In this document: positions 27,759 through 37,609 of the stretch, piece after piece
Layout of the letters: each line of letters opens with the position of its first letter
How positions within the stretch are numbered: the stretch's first letter is position 1
Assembly (NCBI RefSeq): GCF_023746615.1
Contig: NZ_CP082275.1
Span: forward strand, 2,914,001-2,978,000
Reading direction: 5' to 3'
Origin: Grimontia kaedaensis
GTDB lineage: Bacteria; Pseudomonadota; Gammaproteobacteria; Enterobacterales; Vibrionaceae
DNA length: 64,000 nt
The notes under the pieces: model-generated
The model's input: the letters and a program-made list of their open reading frames with translations, nothing else
Databases searched by the model: none
What the model was told of the DNA's origin: nothing
Program-made: the position numbers and the translations under genes

Positions 27759-29624
27759 ATGACTCTCGATATTTCTAAATACCCAACGCTCGCGCTTGCA
27801 GAAACACCTGACGAGCTCAGAACGCTGCCACGTGACGTTCTGCCGAAGTTGTGCGACGAGCTCAGAACGTATCTGCTCAACTCCGTGAGCCATTCAAGCG
27901 GCCACTTTGCATCAGGTCTCGGTGCTGTTGAGCTGACCGTGGCGCTTCACTATGTCTACAATACCCCTTTTGATCACCTGATCTGGGATGTTGGTCATCA
28001 GGCATACCCACACAAGATTCTGACAGGTCGCCGTGAGCGCCTGACGACTATCCGCCAAAAAGACGGTTTACACCCTTTCCCATGGCGTGAAGAAAGCGAG
28101 TATGACGTGCTTTCTGTCGGCCATAGCTCTACCTCCATCAGTGCTGCTTTGGGGCTGGCCATTGCCGCCGCCAAAGAAGGTCGTGATCGCAAAGTAGTCT
28201 CCGTGATTGGTGACGGCGCAATCACCGCAGGTATGGCGTTTGAAGCCATGAACCATGCAGGTGACGTTCACGCAGACATGCTGGTGATTCTGAACGACAA
28301 TGAAATGTCGATTTCAGAAAACGTCGGTGCGCTCAATAATCACCTGGCGCAACTGCTTTCGGGCAATTTCTACACCTCGATCCGTGAAGGCGGTAAGAAA
28401 GTGCTGTCCGGTGCACCACCAATTAAAGAGCTGGTTCGCCGCGCGGAAGAACATCTGAAAGGCATGGTTGTGCCAGGCACTCTGTTTGAAGAGCTGGGTT
28501 TCAACTACATAGGCCCAGTTGACGGTCACGATGTGGAAGAGCTGGTCAAAACCATCAAGAATATGCGAAACCTCAAAGGCCCGCAGTTCCTGCATGTAAT
28601 GACTAAAAAAGGCAAAGGTTACGAGCCTGCGGAGAAAGATCCGATTGGCTATCACGCTGTGCCTAAGTTCAACCCGGCAGAAAATACCCTGCCGAAAGCC
28701 AAATCATCCGGCCCGACCTTCTCCAAGATCTTTGGCGACTGGCTGTGTGATATGGCGGCGGAAGACGAAAAGCTTCTGGCAATCACTCCCGCCATGCGCG
28801 AAGGCTCGGGCATGGTGCAATTCTCTAAAGAATTCCCAGACCGTTATTTCGATGTAGCGATCGCAGAGCAGCATGCGGTTACCCTTGGTACAGGTATGGC
28901 GATTGGTGGCTACAACCCTGTGGTTGCTATTTACTCTACCTTCCTACAGCGCGGCTATGACCAATTAATTCACGACGTGGCAATCATGGATTTGCCTGTC
29001 ATGTTCGCTATCGATCGTGGTGGCCTGGTTGGCGCAGACGGCCAAACTCACCAAGGTGCGTTTGATCTTAGCTTCATGCGTTGTATTCCAAACATGGTGA
29101 TCATGGCACCAAGTGACGAAAACGAGTGTCGTCAAATGCTTTACACGGGCCATACCCATAACGGCCCAAGTGCTGTTCGTTATCCTCGTGGCACAGGTTG
29201 CGGCGCGACCGTTGAAAAAGCCATGAGCGCATTGCCGATCGGTAAAGGTGTGGTTCGCCGTCAAGGTGAAAAGATTGCTATTCTGAACTTCGGCACCATG
29301 ATGCCTTACGCCCTGCAAGCAGCAGAAAACCTGAATGCTACCGTTGCAGATATGCGTTTCGTGAAGCCATTGGATGAAGCCCTTATCGACGAGCTTGTTG
29401 CATCACATGATGTGCTGGTCACTGTCGAAGAGAATGCCATTTCCGGTGGTGCTGGATCAGGCGTCATCGAATATCTGATGAAGTCCCGCCAAATTACGCC
29501 AGTACTACAAATTGGCCTGCCGGATAAATTCATCCACCAAGGAACCCAGCAAGAGCTGCATGAGGAACTCGAGATCGACGGTAAAGGCATTGAAGCGCAG
29601 ATCCGACGTTATCTGGGTGAGTAA
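27759..29624 (+). CDS. dxs: 1-deoxy-D-xylulose-5-phosphate synthase
   Basis: 621 residues, full length. Thiamine-diphosphate enzyme joining pyruvate and glyceraldehyde 3-phosphate, the entry step of the MEP isoprenoid pathway and a source of thiamine and pyridoxal precursors. Visible: ThDP motif [18 protein letters not shown] ... LNDNEMSIS (about 148-188), [11 protein letters not shown], the catalytic Glu in [12 protein letters not shown], and [18 protein letters not shown]. Last gene of xseB-ispA-dxs; terminator follows. Confidence 0.97.
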   Translation: MTLDISKYPTLALAETPDELRTLPRDVLPKLCDELRTYLLNSVSHSSGHFASGLGAVELTVALHYVYNTPFDHLIWDVGHQAYPHKILTGRRERLTTIRQKDGLHPFPWREESEYDVLSVGHSSTSISAALGLAIAAAKEGRDRKVVSVIGDGAITAGMAFEAMNHAGDVHADMLVILNDNEMSISENVGALNNHLAQLLSGNFYTSIREGGKKVLSGAPPIKELVRRAEEHLKGMVVPGTLFEELGFNYIGPVDGHDVEELVKTIKNMRNLKGPQFLHVMTKKGKGYEPAEKDPIGYHAVPKFNPAENTLPKAKSSGPTFSKIFGDWLCDMAAEDEKLLAITPAMREGSGMVQFSKEFPDRYFDVAIAEQHAVTLGTGMAIGGYNPVVAIYSTFLQRGYDQLIHDVAIMDLPVMFAIDRGGLVGADGQTHQGAFDLSFMRCIPNMVIMAPSDENECRQMLYTGHTHNGPSAVRYPRGTGCGATVEKAMSALPIGKGVVRRQGEKIAILNFGTMMPYALQAAENLNATVADMRFVKPLDEALIDELVASHDVLVTVEENAISGGAGSGVIEYLMKSRQITPVLQIGLPDKFIHQGTQQELHEELEIDGKGIEAQIRRYLGE

Positions 29625-29642
29625 CTGTAAAAAGATATACTA

Positions 29643-29668
29643 AAAACGGCGCATTCAGCGCCGTTTTC
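29643..29668. terminator. Terminator between convergent dxs and pgpA
   Basis: AACGGCGC-attca-GCGCCGTT stem with TTT on the plus side and a TTTTTAG run on the minus side. Confidence 0.8.
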
Positions 29669-29687
29669 TATTCCTTAAAGCCACAGA

Positions 29688-30173
29688 TTAACTGAGCAAA
29701 TACGTGTAACCCATCCAAAGTGTCACCATCGACATCAAGCCCGCCACAATATCATCAAGCATAATGCCAAATCCGCCATGGACTTGTTTATCGAGCCAAC
29801 TGATAGGCCAAGGTTTTACCATGTCAAAAAACCGGAAAATGATAAATCCGGCCAAAACAACCTGCCAGTCAGTCACGGGGACGAGGAACATAGTGATCCA
29901 AAAACCAACAAATTCGTCCCAGACAATGCTGCCATGATCATGAACGCCCATGTCACCTGACGTTCGGCCACAAAGATAAACACCAATCAATGAACCCAAC
30001 ACAATGGCGACAGCCAGCACGATCGGAGAAAAGCTGACTAATAGATAATAAAAAGGTACCGCTGCCAGCGTTCCCATAGTGCCGGGTACAATGGGGGAAA
30101 GACCGGAGCCAAAACCTGTCGCCAGCAAATGAACAGGATTGGAAAGACGAATTTTACTAATTGGATTATCCAT
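29688..30173 (-). CDS. pgpA: Phosphatidylglycerophosphatase A
   Basis: 161 residues with about four membrane segments. Dephosphorylates phosphatidylglycerophosphate to phosphatidylglycerol. Family marks: LATGFGSGLSPIVPGTMGTLAAVP, GRTSGDMGVHDHGSIVWDEFVGFWI (acidic metal site) and the late DDIVAGLM. Three bases after thiL; nusB-thiL-pgpA is the usual gammaproteobacterial order. Confidence 0.95.
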   Translation of the reverse strand: MDNPISKIRLSNPVHLLATGFGSGLSPIVPGTMGTLAAVPFYYLLVSFSPIVLAVAIVLGSLIGVYLCGRTSGDMGVHDHGSIVWDEFVGFWITMFLVPVTDWQVVLAGFIIFRFFDMVKPWPISWLDKQVHGGFGIMLDDIVAGLMSMVTLWMGYTYLLS

Positions 30174-30176
30174 ACA

Positions 30177-31148
30177 TCACTCGGAGAAATGATCCCAACC
30201 ACTCAGGGACCAATCGACAGGCTTACCATGCCATTGCACTGTTACGCCCTCACCATGGCGAATTTGACCAATACAGGTCACTGCGGTGTTGGTGTGTGCA
30301 AAAGCTGCATCCACCGCGCCACGGTGACTCTCGGGTACAGTAAAACAAAGCTCATACTCTTCGCCACTGGTTAGCGCAATTTTCGCTGCCGCTTCTTCGC
30401 CATCGGCAAATACAATCAACTCATCAGATACTGGCAAAGTGTCCGCATTGATAACAGCGGAGACATTGCTCGCTTTCAATATATGCTTAAGGTCAGCGAC
30501 AAGACCATCAGAGATGTCCAGCGCGGAAGAGGCAATTTCACGAAGTGCCTGCCCCGCCAGTACCCGAGGCTCAGAGTAATAGTGACGATTCAGCAGGGTA
30601 TTTTCTGTCTCATTCTTGGGGGCGTTACCATTCAAGATAAGATCCAATCCTGCAGCGCTGTCGCCAAGATTCCCCGTCACATATAGCCAATCCCCTGCTT
30701 TCGCAGTATCACGACGAATGGCTTTACCGGCTGGAACAAAGCCTTGAAGCGTAATGGTAATGCTCAATGAGCCTTTGGTCGTATCACCACCAACCAGTTG
30801 AACTTGATAGTACTCAGCAAGCTTGTAAAAGCCTTCACAGAACGCTGAAAGCCAAGTTTCATTTGGTTCAGGGAGTGTCAGAGCAAGAGAACACCATGCA
30901 GGCATAGCGCCCATGGCAGCAAGATCACTTAAGTTGGAAGCCAACGCTTTGTGCGCGACTTTTACAGGATCAGCATCGAGGAGAAAGTGGGTTCCTGCTA
31001 CCAAAGTATCGGTCGTGACAACCAGTTGGCAGTTTTCCGGCACAGTGATGACGGCAGCATCATCCCCTATGCCCAAGTCCACATCGCGGCGCGTGACTGG
31101 CTGCGATTTAAAGTAACGGTTTATCAGGTCGAATTCGTTACCGGCCAT
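30177..31148 (-). CDS. thiL: Thiamine-monophosphate kinase
   Basis: 323 residues. Phosphorylates thiamine monophosphate to the active diphosphate with ATP. Recognised by DLGIGDDAAVI (about residues 24-34), TTDTLVAGTHFLLDADP, the LVGGDTTKG segment (about 119-127) and DISDGLVADL. Follows nusB after 57 bases that hold a terminator, so part of its expression may depend on read-through or its own promoter. Confidence 0.95.
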   Translation of the reverse strand: MAGNEFDLINRYFKSQPVTRRDVDLGIGDDAAVITVPENCQLVVTTDTLVAGTHFLLDADPVKVAHKALASNLSDLAAMGAMPAWCSLALTLPEPNETWLSAFCEGFYKLAEYYQVQLVGGDTTKGSLSITITLQGFVPAGKAIRRDTAKAGDWLYVTGNLGDSAAGLDLILNGNAPKNETENTLLNRHYYSEPRVLAGQALREIASSALDISDGLVADLKHILKASNVSAVINADTLPVSDELIVFADGEEAAAKIALTSGEEYELCFTVPESHRGAVDAAFAHTNTAVTCIGQIRHGEGVTVQWHGKPVDWSLSGWDHFSE

Positions 31149-31163
31149 TGTTCCATCCCTAAG

Positions 31164-31188
31164 AAAAAGGCCAGCGTGGCTGGCCTTT
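31164..31188 (-). terminator. Terminator between nusB and thiL
   Basis: AAAGGCCAGC-gtg-GCTGGCCTTT stem followed on the minus strand by TT and C; strong stem within an otherwise continuous gene series. Confidence 0.75.
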
Positions 31189-31205
31189 GAAGTCTTAACT
31201 CGATA

Positions 31206-31661
31206 TTACTTTTTACGCAGCGTCGGTACCGCTTTATCCAGCACACCGTTCACGAATTTGTGGCTGTCTTCTGCGCCGAAACGCTTCGCCAGCTCAATCG
31301 CTTCGTTAATAACTACTTTGTAAGGAACGTCTTCGCGTTTGCACAGTTCATACATAGCCAGACGAAGAAGTGCGTGTTCCATTTCGTCCAGATCCTGGAT
31401 TGGACGAGACAGGTAAGGACGCATTTTGCTATCCATTTCCTGGTAGTTCAGAACGACACCCGCCAGCAGATCACGGAAATAATCTACGTCAGTTTCTGGT
31501 TGGCGCAGACGTGGTTCTTCTGCTTGATGCTCTTCTTCTTCATAGTTGTCCGCTGCCAGGAATTGAGCTTCGATATCAGCTACGTTACCTTGCGTCAGTT
31601 GCCATGAGTAGATTGCTTGTAGTGCAAAATGGCGCGCGTTGCGCCGTGCGGCTGGTTTCAC
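31206..31661 (-). CDS. nusB: Transcription antitermination factor NusB
   Basis: 151 residues. RNA-binding partner of NusE (S10) in rRNA antitermination. Arg-rich start [16 protein letters not shown] (about 4-19), and C-terminal [24 protein letters not shown] and FVNGVLDK. 12 bases after ribH. Confidence 0.96.
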   Translation of the reverse strand: MKPAARRNARHFALQAIYSWQLTQGNVADIEAQFLAADNYEEEEHQAEEPRLRQPETDVDYFRDLLAGVVLNYQEMDSKMRPYLSRPIQDLDEMEHALLRLAMYELCKREDVPYKVVINEAIELAKRFGAEDSHKFVNGVLDKAVPTLRKK

Positions 31662-31673
31662 AGTAACCCCCGA

Positions 31674-32144
31674 TTAGGATTCGATTTGGGACAGTAAGTT
31701 AACCATTTCAAGCGCGCTTAGTGCAGCCTCTGCCCCTTTATTACCAGCCTTGGTACCCGCGCGTTCGATGGCTTGTTCAATGGTGTCTACGGTCAGCACG
31801 CCGAATGCAACAGGAGTATCAAACTCCAGTGCTACCTGTGCCAGACCTTTGTTACATTCTCCGGCCACATAGTCAAAGTGTGGCGTACCGCCTCGGATCA
31901 CTGATCCCAGCGCGATAATAGCGTCGTAACGACCGCTTTTTGCAACACGTTGTGCCACCAAGGGCAGCTCGTATGCGCCTGGGCAACGTACTACAGTAAT
32001 ATTGTCTTCACTTACTTGGCCCTGACGCTTCAGCGCATCAATAGCACCATCCAGCAGGCTTTCGTTAATAAAGCTGTTGAAACGGGAGATAACGATAGCA
32101 ACTTGAGCATTTGGTGCTGCGAATGCACCTTCGATTACCTTCAT
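31674..32144 (-). CDS. ribH: 6,7-dimethyl-8-ribityllumazine synthase
   Basis: 156 residues. Condenses the ribitylaminouracil with dihydroxybutanone phosphate, the penultimate step of riboflavin synthesis. Visible: [43 protein letters not shown] with the catalytic His, and [15 protein letters not shown]. Forms 60-mer or smaller shells. Sits behind a terminator following ribBA, in the row with the other rib genes. Confidence 0.96.
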   Translation of the reverse strand: MKVIEGAFAAPNAQVAIVISRFNSFINESLLDGAIDALKRQGQVSEDNITVVRCPGAYELPLVAQRVAKSGRYDAIIALGSVIRGGTPHFDYVAGECNKGLAQVALEFDTPVAFGVLTVDTIEQAIERAGTKAGNKGAEAALSALEMVNLLSQIES

Positions 32145-32265
32145 GGGCCTTCCTATGACTTATTTATCCGGATTGAGAAACCGCGGGATTCTATCACACT
32201 TTTCTGCAAAGCCGCCAGCGCTTATGCCGCTTGGGAATTTGCATCGAATCCGGCCTGTTTCGGAA

Positions 32266-32294
32266 TAAAAAAACGCAGCTTGAGCTGCGTTTTC
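32266..32294 (-). terminator. Terminator between ribBA and ribH
   Basis: AAAACGCAGCT-tg-AGCTGCGTTTT stem with T run on the minus strand, followed by a 120-base gap before ribH. Confidence 0.8.
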
Positions 32295-32314
32295 TTTATC
32301 AGCGTCTTTTTAGA

Positions 32315-33424
32315 TTAGTCGACGACGTACTCCACAACTTTAAGGCCAAAGCCTGAAAGTGCATGGTAGCGTTTATTGGTTGAAGACAACAAACGCATAT
32401 CTGTCACGCCCAAGTCTGCCAAGATTTGCGAGCCTACACCAACACGACGGCTGGTGCCCTGCCACTTAGCGGCTGCCGGCTTCTCGCCTTTGTCCTGCGC
32501 TTCAAAGGTACGTACTTTGTTAATGATGGACTGGGAAGATTCTTCTTTGCCCAGAATCACCAATACACCGCCATCAGCATTGATACGTTTCATCGCATCA
32601 CTCAATGACCAGCTACGCTCGGCTGAACGATCAGAATGCAGTAAATCGGTAAAGGTGTCTTGGAGGTGAACACGTACCAGCGTTGGCTGATTACTCACTT
32701 CCCCTTTACGCAGGGCATAATGCACCTGGCTGTCGATGGTGTCACGGTAAGTGATCAGATCAAACTCACCATATTCCGTCGGCAGTTTACACTCTGCGAC
32801 CCGCTCAATGGTGGTTTCATTGTTGTTACGGTATTCGATCAGATCAGCGATAGTGCCGAGCTTGATACCATGCTTCTCGCCGAACGTTTCCAGATCCGGA
32901 CGGCGCGCCATGGTGCCATCTTCATTAAGAATTTCAACAATCACACCTGCAGGAGAAAAACCAGCAAGACGCGCTAAATCACAGCCTGCTTCAGTGTGAC
33001 CTGCCCGAGTCAGTACACCACCATCCTGAGCCATCAAAGGAAAGATATGTCCCGGCTGAACCAAATCTGCAGCAACTGCATTCGGTGCAACCGCCGCTTC
33101 GACAGTACGTGCTCGATCAGCAGCAGAAATACCCGTTGTCACGCCTTCTGCTGCTTCAATAGAAACGGTAAAGGCAGTCGAAAACTGAGCATTGTTGTCG
33201 CTGACCATCAATGGCAAACCAAGGCGTTGGCAACGATCTTTAGTCATGGTAAGACAAATCAGGCCACGGCCATACATCGCCATGAAGTTGATAGCTTCTG
33301 GCGTGATTTTTTCTGCTGCGATGATGAGGTCGCCTTCATTCTCTCGATCTTCATCGTCCATCAGGATAACCATTCTGCCCTGACGGATGTCTTCAATAAT
33401 CTCTGCTGCGCTGCTGATTGGCAT
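32315..33424 (-). CDS. ribBA: 3,4-dihydroxy-2-butanone 4-phosphate synthase with a degenerate GTP cyclohydrolase II-like domain
   Basis: 369 residues, about 30 short of a standard RibBA. The N-terminal RibB half looks intact: acidic metal motif [12 protein letters not shown] (residues 23-32), [16 protein letters not shown], and [16 protein letters not shown]. The C-terminal half (about 205-369) resembles GTP cyclohydrolase II, but where RibA has its zinc-binding cysteines after VRVH, this protein has [17 protein letters not shown] with no cysteine. It is therefore unlikely to open GTP itself; a separate ribA elsewhere is expected. Gene name follows the fold, not proven dual activity. Confidence 0.92.
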   Translation of the reverse strand: MPISSAAEIIEDIRQGRMVILMDDEDRENEGDLIIAAEKITPEAINFMAMYGRGLICLTMTKDRCQRLGLPLMVSDNNAQFSTAFTVSIEAAEGVTTGISAADRARTVEAAVAPNAVAADLVQPGHIFPLMAQDGGVLTRAGHTEAGCDLARLAGFSPAGVIVEILNEDGTMARRPDLETFGEKHGIKLGTIADLIEYRNNNETTIERVAECKLPTEYGEFDLITYRDTIDSQVHYALRKGEVSNQPTLVRVHLQDTFTDLLHSDRSAERSWSLSDAMKRINADGGVLVILGKEESSQSIINKVRTFEAQDKGEKPAAAKWQGTSRRVGVGSQILADLGVTDMRLLSSTNKRYHALSGFGLKVVEYVVD

Positions 33425-33460
33425 GGTTCTGTCCCTGTTCTTACCGGCAATCCGGTTCTG

Positions 33461-34123
33461 TTATCTCAAAAAACCCGACTCTGCGAGCTTTGCCATGGTC
33501 AAACCGCCTGCACCACTTTGCTGCGCTGCACGGTCGCCCATCATTAATCGTTCAAGGTAGCGGGCAATCACATCTACTTCGATGTTGACTTGGTATCCGA
33601 CAGTGAAATCTTCGATCGTCGTTTCCAGAGCGGTATGAGGAACGATGGTGAGTTTGAATCGATTGCCATCCACCGCGTTGATCGTCAGACTGATACCATC
33701 AATCGTCACCGAGCCTTTCTCTGCCAAGTATTTGGCAAGCTCTGCGGGTGCTTCGAGCCAAAACTCAATCGCACGTCCTGTTTGAGTGCGTGAAACAACA
33801 GTTGCTATGCTGTCGACGTGGCCGGAAACCATATGACCGCCAAAACGCGTTGTTGGCAGCATAGCCTTTTCCAGATTCACTTTCTGACCCGCTTTGTAAG
33901 TTGCAAAAGCAGTACGGTTCAGTGTCTCACCCGATAGATCCGCAACATAACCGTTTCCAGTCATCGCGACCACGGTCAAACAAACACCGTTGGTAGCGAT
34001 ACTATCACCCAGTTTTACGTCCGATAAATCCAGCTTCCCACTTTCCACAGTCAGCGAAATGTCACCGCCTTTCGGGGTGATTTTCTGGATGTGACCGACC
34101 GCTTCGATAATTCCTGTAAACAT
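33461..34123 (-). CDS. ribE: Riboflavin synthase alpha chain
   Basis: 220 residues in two similar lumazine-binding barrels. MFTGIIEAVGHI opens the first (about 1-97) and GHVDSIATV lies at the start of the second. SVTIDGISLTI and GVCLTV are the paired active-site strands. It dismutates two lumazine molecules to riboflavin. (In E. coli nomenclature this is ribC.) 18 bases after ribD. Confidence 0.95.
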   Translation of the reverse strand: MFTGIIEAVGHIQKITPKGGDISLTVESGKLDLSDVKLGDSIATNGVCLTVVAMTGNGYVADLSGETLNRTAFATYKAGQKVNLEKAMLPTTRFGGHMVSGHVDSIATVVSRTQTGRAIEFWLEAPAELAKYLAEKGSVTIDGISLTINAVDGNRFKLTIVPHTALETTIEDFTVGYQVNIEVDVIARYLERLMMGDRAAQQSGAGGLTMAKLAESGFLR

Positions 34124-34141
34124 ATTCTTTCGCTTTAATTT

Positions 34142-35260
34142 CTATTCTGGCTGAGGCTTTTGCATGCGAAGACGCACGTCATTGCCGATGCAGGTCACGT
34201 CAGTCAGCTCAAAGGCAGGCACCTCACTCATACAGGTTATTCCCTGTAGGTTGACCAACCCACGGCTATCGTTGCCCATCAGTTTAGGCGCCTGATAAAC
34301 AATCAGCTCGTCTACCAAGCCTGCATTCAACAAACTGCCCGCCAGCGTGGCACCCGCCTCAACCCAGATATGATTGATACCATTTGCCGTGAGAGCACGC
34401 ATGGTGTTGTTAAGGTCAAGCTGTCCTGCCTCTTTGGCAACGGTGAGTACTTTTACAGCTTCAATTTCTGAGTCGGTTTGGGAAGCCGTGACAACGATAA
34501 CTTCGCCTTCCAAGGAGAAAAGATGCGCCTCTTTCGCCACCTTTCTATGTGTATCAAGAATCACTCGGATCGGCTGACGCAGATTGTCTTGCGAATACTC
34601 TGCTTTTACAGCGGTAGGCAATTGCTCCCAGCGAACGTTAAGAGATGGATTGTCATCCAATACTGTCTGGCTGGTTGAAAGAATTGCACCTGCTTGAGCG
34701 CGGAAAACCTGCACATCGGCGCGAGCTTCATCCCCGGTGATCCATTTACTCTGACCATTTGCCAGTGCCGTGCGACCGTCAAGACTGGAGGCAAGCTTTA
34801 ACTGTACAAACGGCAAACCGGTTTTCATCACTTTGATAAAACCTGGATTCAGCGCTTCAGCTTGCGCCTGCATTAAACCGACATCAACCTGAATACCTGC
34901 ATCACGCATACGCTGTATACCGCGCCCTGCCACTTTTGGGTTTGGGTCTACCATGGCACAAACAACACGGCTAACGCCCGCAGCAATCAATGCATCAGCA
35001 CAAGGAGGAGTACGTCCGTAATGGGAGCATGGCTCAAGGGTAACGTAGACGGTGGCACCTTTAGCTTTGTCACCCGCAATGCGCAACGCGTGCACTTCTG
35101 CGTGCGGCTCACCGGCACGAAAGTGAAAACCCTCGCCAGTAATATCATCACCCTGAGTGATCACACAGCCAACGTTAGGGTTAGGAGCGGTGGTGTAGAT
35201 GCCACGTTTCGCCAGGTCGATGGCACGCAGCATCATTTGAGAGTCAAAAATTGAAAACAT
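34142..35260 (-). CDS. ribD: Bifunctional pyrimidine deaminase/reductase of riboflavin synthesis
   Basis: 372 residues. N-terminal cytidine-deaminase-type zinc domain (HAEVHAL at about residues 50-56, and PCSHYGRTPPC at about 77-87) and C-terminal NADPH-dependent reductase (about 150-372, with LKLASSLDGRTALANGQSKWITG). Carries out the second and third steps after GTP ring opening. Eight bases after nrdR in the nrdR-ribD-ribE-ribBA row. Confidence 0.96.
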   Translation of the reverse strand: MFSIFDSQMMLRAIDLAKRGIYTTAPNPNVGCVITQGDDITGEGFHFRAGEPHAEVHALRIAGDKAKGATVYVTLEPCSHYGRTPPCADALIAAGVSRVVCAMVDPNPKVAGRGIQRMRDAGIQVDVGLMQAQAEALNPGFIKVMKTGLPFVQLKLASSLDGRTALANGQSKWITGDEARADVQVFRAQAGAILSTSQTVLDDNPSLNVRWEQLPTAVKAEYSQDNLRQPIRVILDTHRKVAKEAHLFSLEGEVIVVTASQTDSEIEAVKVLTVAKEAGQLDLNNTMRALTANGINHIWVEAGATLAGSLLNAGLVDELIVYQAPKLMGNDSRGLVNLQGITCMSEVPAFELTDVTCIGNDVRLRMQKPQPE

Positions 35261-35268
35261 GTATCCGC

Positions 35269-35718
35269 TTATTTTTCCAGGCGAGCGATTTCTTCACCGA
35301 AGTCTCGGATATCTTCAAAGCTGTGATACACAGACGCAAAGCGAATGTAAGCGACTTTATCGAGTTCTTTCAGTGCATCCATCACCAAATTACCCACCAA
35401 CGTCGAAGACACTTCACGTTCACCCGTTGCACGAATCGTTGATTTGATGGTGTTAATGGATTTTTCGATATCGTCTGTGCTCACCGGGCGCTTTTCGAGA
35501 GCTCGCTGAATACCGCCACGCAATTTATCTTCGTTAAATGGCTCTCTATTGCCATTGGTTTTGATGATACGCGGCATCACCAGCTCTGCAGTTTCAAACG
35601 TGGTATAACGTTCGTTACACGCCAAACACTGGCGACGACGACGCACCTGATGGCCGTCTGCGACCAGTCGTGAATCAATGACTTTGGTGTCATTCGCACC
35701 ACAAAATGGACAGTGCAT
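35269..35718 (-). CDS. nrdR: Transcriptional repressor NrdR
   Basis: 149 residues. Zinc ribbon [15 protein letters not shown] ... [12 protein letters not shown] (about 3-46) and an ATP-cone (about 49-139). Represses ribonucleotide reductase operons when dATP is bound. First gene of the riboflavin row, the normal gammaproteobacterial position. Confidence 0.97.
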   Translation of the reverse strand: MHCPFCGANDTKVIDSRLVADGHQVRRRRQCLACNERYTTFETAELVMPRIIKTNGNREPFNEDKLRGGIQRALEKRPVSTDDIEKSINTIKSTIRATGEREVSSTLVGNLVMDALKELDKVAYIRFASVYHSFEDIRDFGEEIARLEK

Positions 35719-35797
35719 CTCGCCTCCTTAAACAATTGGTGAACAGTGTAACCGATTTGCAGACCTGAGAAAGCGTGAAAGTGGTGAAAACAGGCAC

Positions 35798-35824
35798 AAA
35801 AAAAGCACCCGAAGGTGCTTTTTT
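35798..35824 (-). terminator. Terminator after glyA
   Basis: AAGCACC-cgaa-GGTGCTT stem flanked by A and T runs; minus-strand T run ends the glyA message. Confidence 0.85.
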
Positions 35825-35839
35825 CAATCAGATAGCGTC

Positions 35840-37090
35840 TTATGCGTAAACTGGCAGACGTTTACAGATTTCCAGTACCTTAGCTTTCGTTGCTTCGATA
35901 ACTTCTGCATTGTCGATGTTATCCAGAACATCACACATCCAGTTTGCCAACTCTTTCGCATCATCCTGGGTGAAACCACGACGAGTGATTGCTGGCGTAC
36001 CAACACGAATACCAGATGTCACAAACGGGCTACGTGGGTCATTTGGCACACTGTTTTTGTTCACAGTGATATTTGCTGCACCCAGCGCTGCGTCTGCGTC
36101 TTTACCTGTGATGTTCTTATCGATTAGGTCAACAAGGAGCAGGTGGTTTTCAGTGCTGTCAGAAACGATTTTGTAACCACGCTCCTGGAATTGGCCAACC
36201 ATAGCTTTTGCGTTGTCTACAACGCGCTGCTGATAAGCTTTGAACTCAGGCTCCATGGCTTCTTTGAAAGCGACCGCTTTTGCCGCGATAACGTGCATTA
36301 AAGGACCACCCTGACCACCTGGGAATACTGCTGAGTTCAGCTTCTTGTACATATCTTCGCCTGCATTAGACAGGATCAGACCGCCACGAGGTCCCGCCAG
36401 CGTTTTGTGGGTAGTAGTGGTCACAACGTGTGCGTGTGGGATTGGCGTTGGGTATACACCTGCCGCAATCAGACCCGCTACGTGTGCCATATCTACGAAC
36501 AGATAAGCGCCTACTTTGTCTGCGATTTCACGCATACGTGCCCAATCAACGATTTGGGAGTAAGCAGAGAAACCACCGATGATCATCTTAGGCTTGTGCT
36601 CAAGCGCCAGTGCTTCCATCTCGTCGTAGTTAATTTGGCCAGCCTCGTCGATACCGTAAGGGATGACGTTGTAGTGCTTACCAGAAAAGTTTACAGGAGA
36701 ACCGTGAGTCAGGTGACCACCATGAGCCAGGCTCATGCCCAGAACCGTGTCGCCTGGGTTCAGCAGCGCCATGTACACTGCACTGTTTGCTTGAGAACCT
36801 GAGTGTGGCTGAACATTCGAGTACTCTGCACCGAACAGCTCACATGCGCGATCGATTGCTAACGCTTCTGCTTTGTCTACGTACTCACAGCCGCCGTAGT
36901 AGCGTTTGCCTGGGTAGCCTTCCGCGTATTTGTTAGTCAGTTGGGAACCTTGCGCTTCCATAACGCGAGGGCTGGTGTAGTTTTCTGACGCGATGAGCTC
37001 GATGTGCTCTTCCTGACGTGCAGTTTCTTCCTGGATCGCGGCAAACAGCTCCGCATCGTAATCAGCGATGTTCATGTCACGCTTTAGCAT
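35840..37090 (-). CDS. glyA: Serine hydroxymethyltransferase
   Basis: 416 residues from ATG 37090 ([14 protein letters not shown]), preceded by AGGAGA; the frame is open a further 21 codons, but the E. coli enzyme starts exactly here. PLP enzyme that converts serine and tetrahydrofolate to glycine and methylene-THF. PLP lysine in [32 protein letters not shown] and [10 protein letters not shown] present. It feeds one-carbon units to the purine genes in this window and carries PurR and MetR-like sites upstream. Confidence 0.97.
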   Translation of the reverse strand: MLKRDMNIADYDAELFAAIQEETARQEEHIELIASENYTSPRVMEAQGSQLTNKYAEGYPGKRYYGGCEYVDKAEALAIDRACELFGAEYSNVQPHSGSQANSAVYMALLNPGDTVLGMSLAHGGHLTHGSPVNFSGKHYNVIPYGIDEAGQINYDEMEALALEHKPKMIIGGFSAYSQIVDWARMREIADKVGAYLFVDMAHVAGLIAAGVYPTPIPHAHVVTTTTHKTLAGPRGGLILSNAGEDMYKKLNSAVFPGGQGGPLMHVIAAKAVAFKEAMEPEFKAYQQRVVDNAKAMVGQFQERGYKIVSDSTENHLLLVDLIDKNITGKDADAALGAANITVNKNSVPNDPRSPFVTSGIRVGTPAITRRGFTQDDAKELANWMCDVLDNIDNAEVIEATKAKVLEICKRLPVYA

Positions 37091-37216
37091 CTGTATCTCC
37101 TGACTCAGATAGTTCCCTGGGTACCAAGTTGACCGGATAACTCGCTTGAGCAAATCATCGGGTCAACCTGGTTTGGGTTGATTAACACCAAATTAAAAAC
37201 GCCAGTATCCATGCGG

Positions 37217-37232
37217 ACGCAAACGTTTTCGT
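37217..37232. promoter_or_regulatory. PurR box upstream of glyA
   Basis: ACGCAAACGTTTTCGT matches the PurR operator at essentially every position and lies 127 bases upstream of the glyA start. PurR repression of glyA is known in E. coli. Confidence 0.9.
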
Positions 37233-37338
37233 CATTGCTTTCCTATTGGCTGCGATTCTACAAAATTTGTTGCGCAACAGGTAGTAGGAATCACATTTTT
37301 TTTGCCTGAGTGAACATGGTCTTTTCTCATTCCAATCA

Positions 37339-37351
37339 TGAATTGAATTCA
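37339..37351. promoter_or_regulatory. Candidate MetR site upstream of glyA
   Basis: TGAATTGAATTCA fits the MetR consensus TGAA-N5-TTCA exactly, about 110 bases upstream of the PurR box. MetR activates glyA in E. coli with homocysteine as coeffector. Single short motif, so only moderate confidence. Confidence 0.55.
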
Positions 37352-37609
37352 CATTGACCAATGTCACAGTCTGTAAACCACAGATCTTTACACTCCGTAA
37401 GCCATTGCTGACACGAGCGCTTGCACGTGTTTACCCTGCCTCTTTCCTCCCTTATGCAATCTCATTAAGATGCCCTGCTTTTCGTCCATTTACTGTGAAA
37501 AGCGACACTGGGAAAGTTTCCAAAGAGAATCAAACATCCCAACTTTGTGTGAGTACATTCTTGCGTCGTGAATCCCTTCAAAAACGACACAATTTTAGGA
37601 GTTATTGCG
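37352..37609. other. Gene-free part of the glyA/yitT intergenic region
   Basis: About 260 bases (519 in all between the two divergent starts). Apart from the two operators and presumed promoters I see nothing assignable. An open plus-strand frame here only runs into an overlapping frame of the membrane-protein gene. Confidence 0.5.

Noticed and set aside
32145..32265. FMN riboswitch before ribH or elsewhere in the rib row
   Set aside because: The conserved RFN blocks were not seen in this gap or before ribD, ribE or ribBA.
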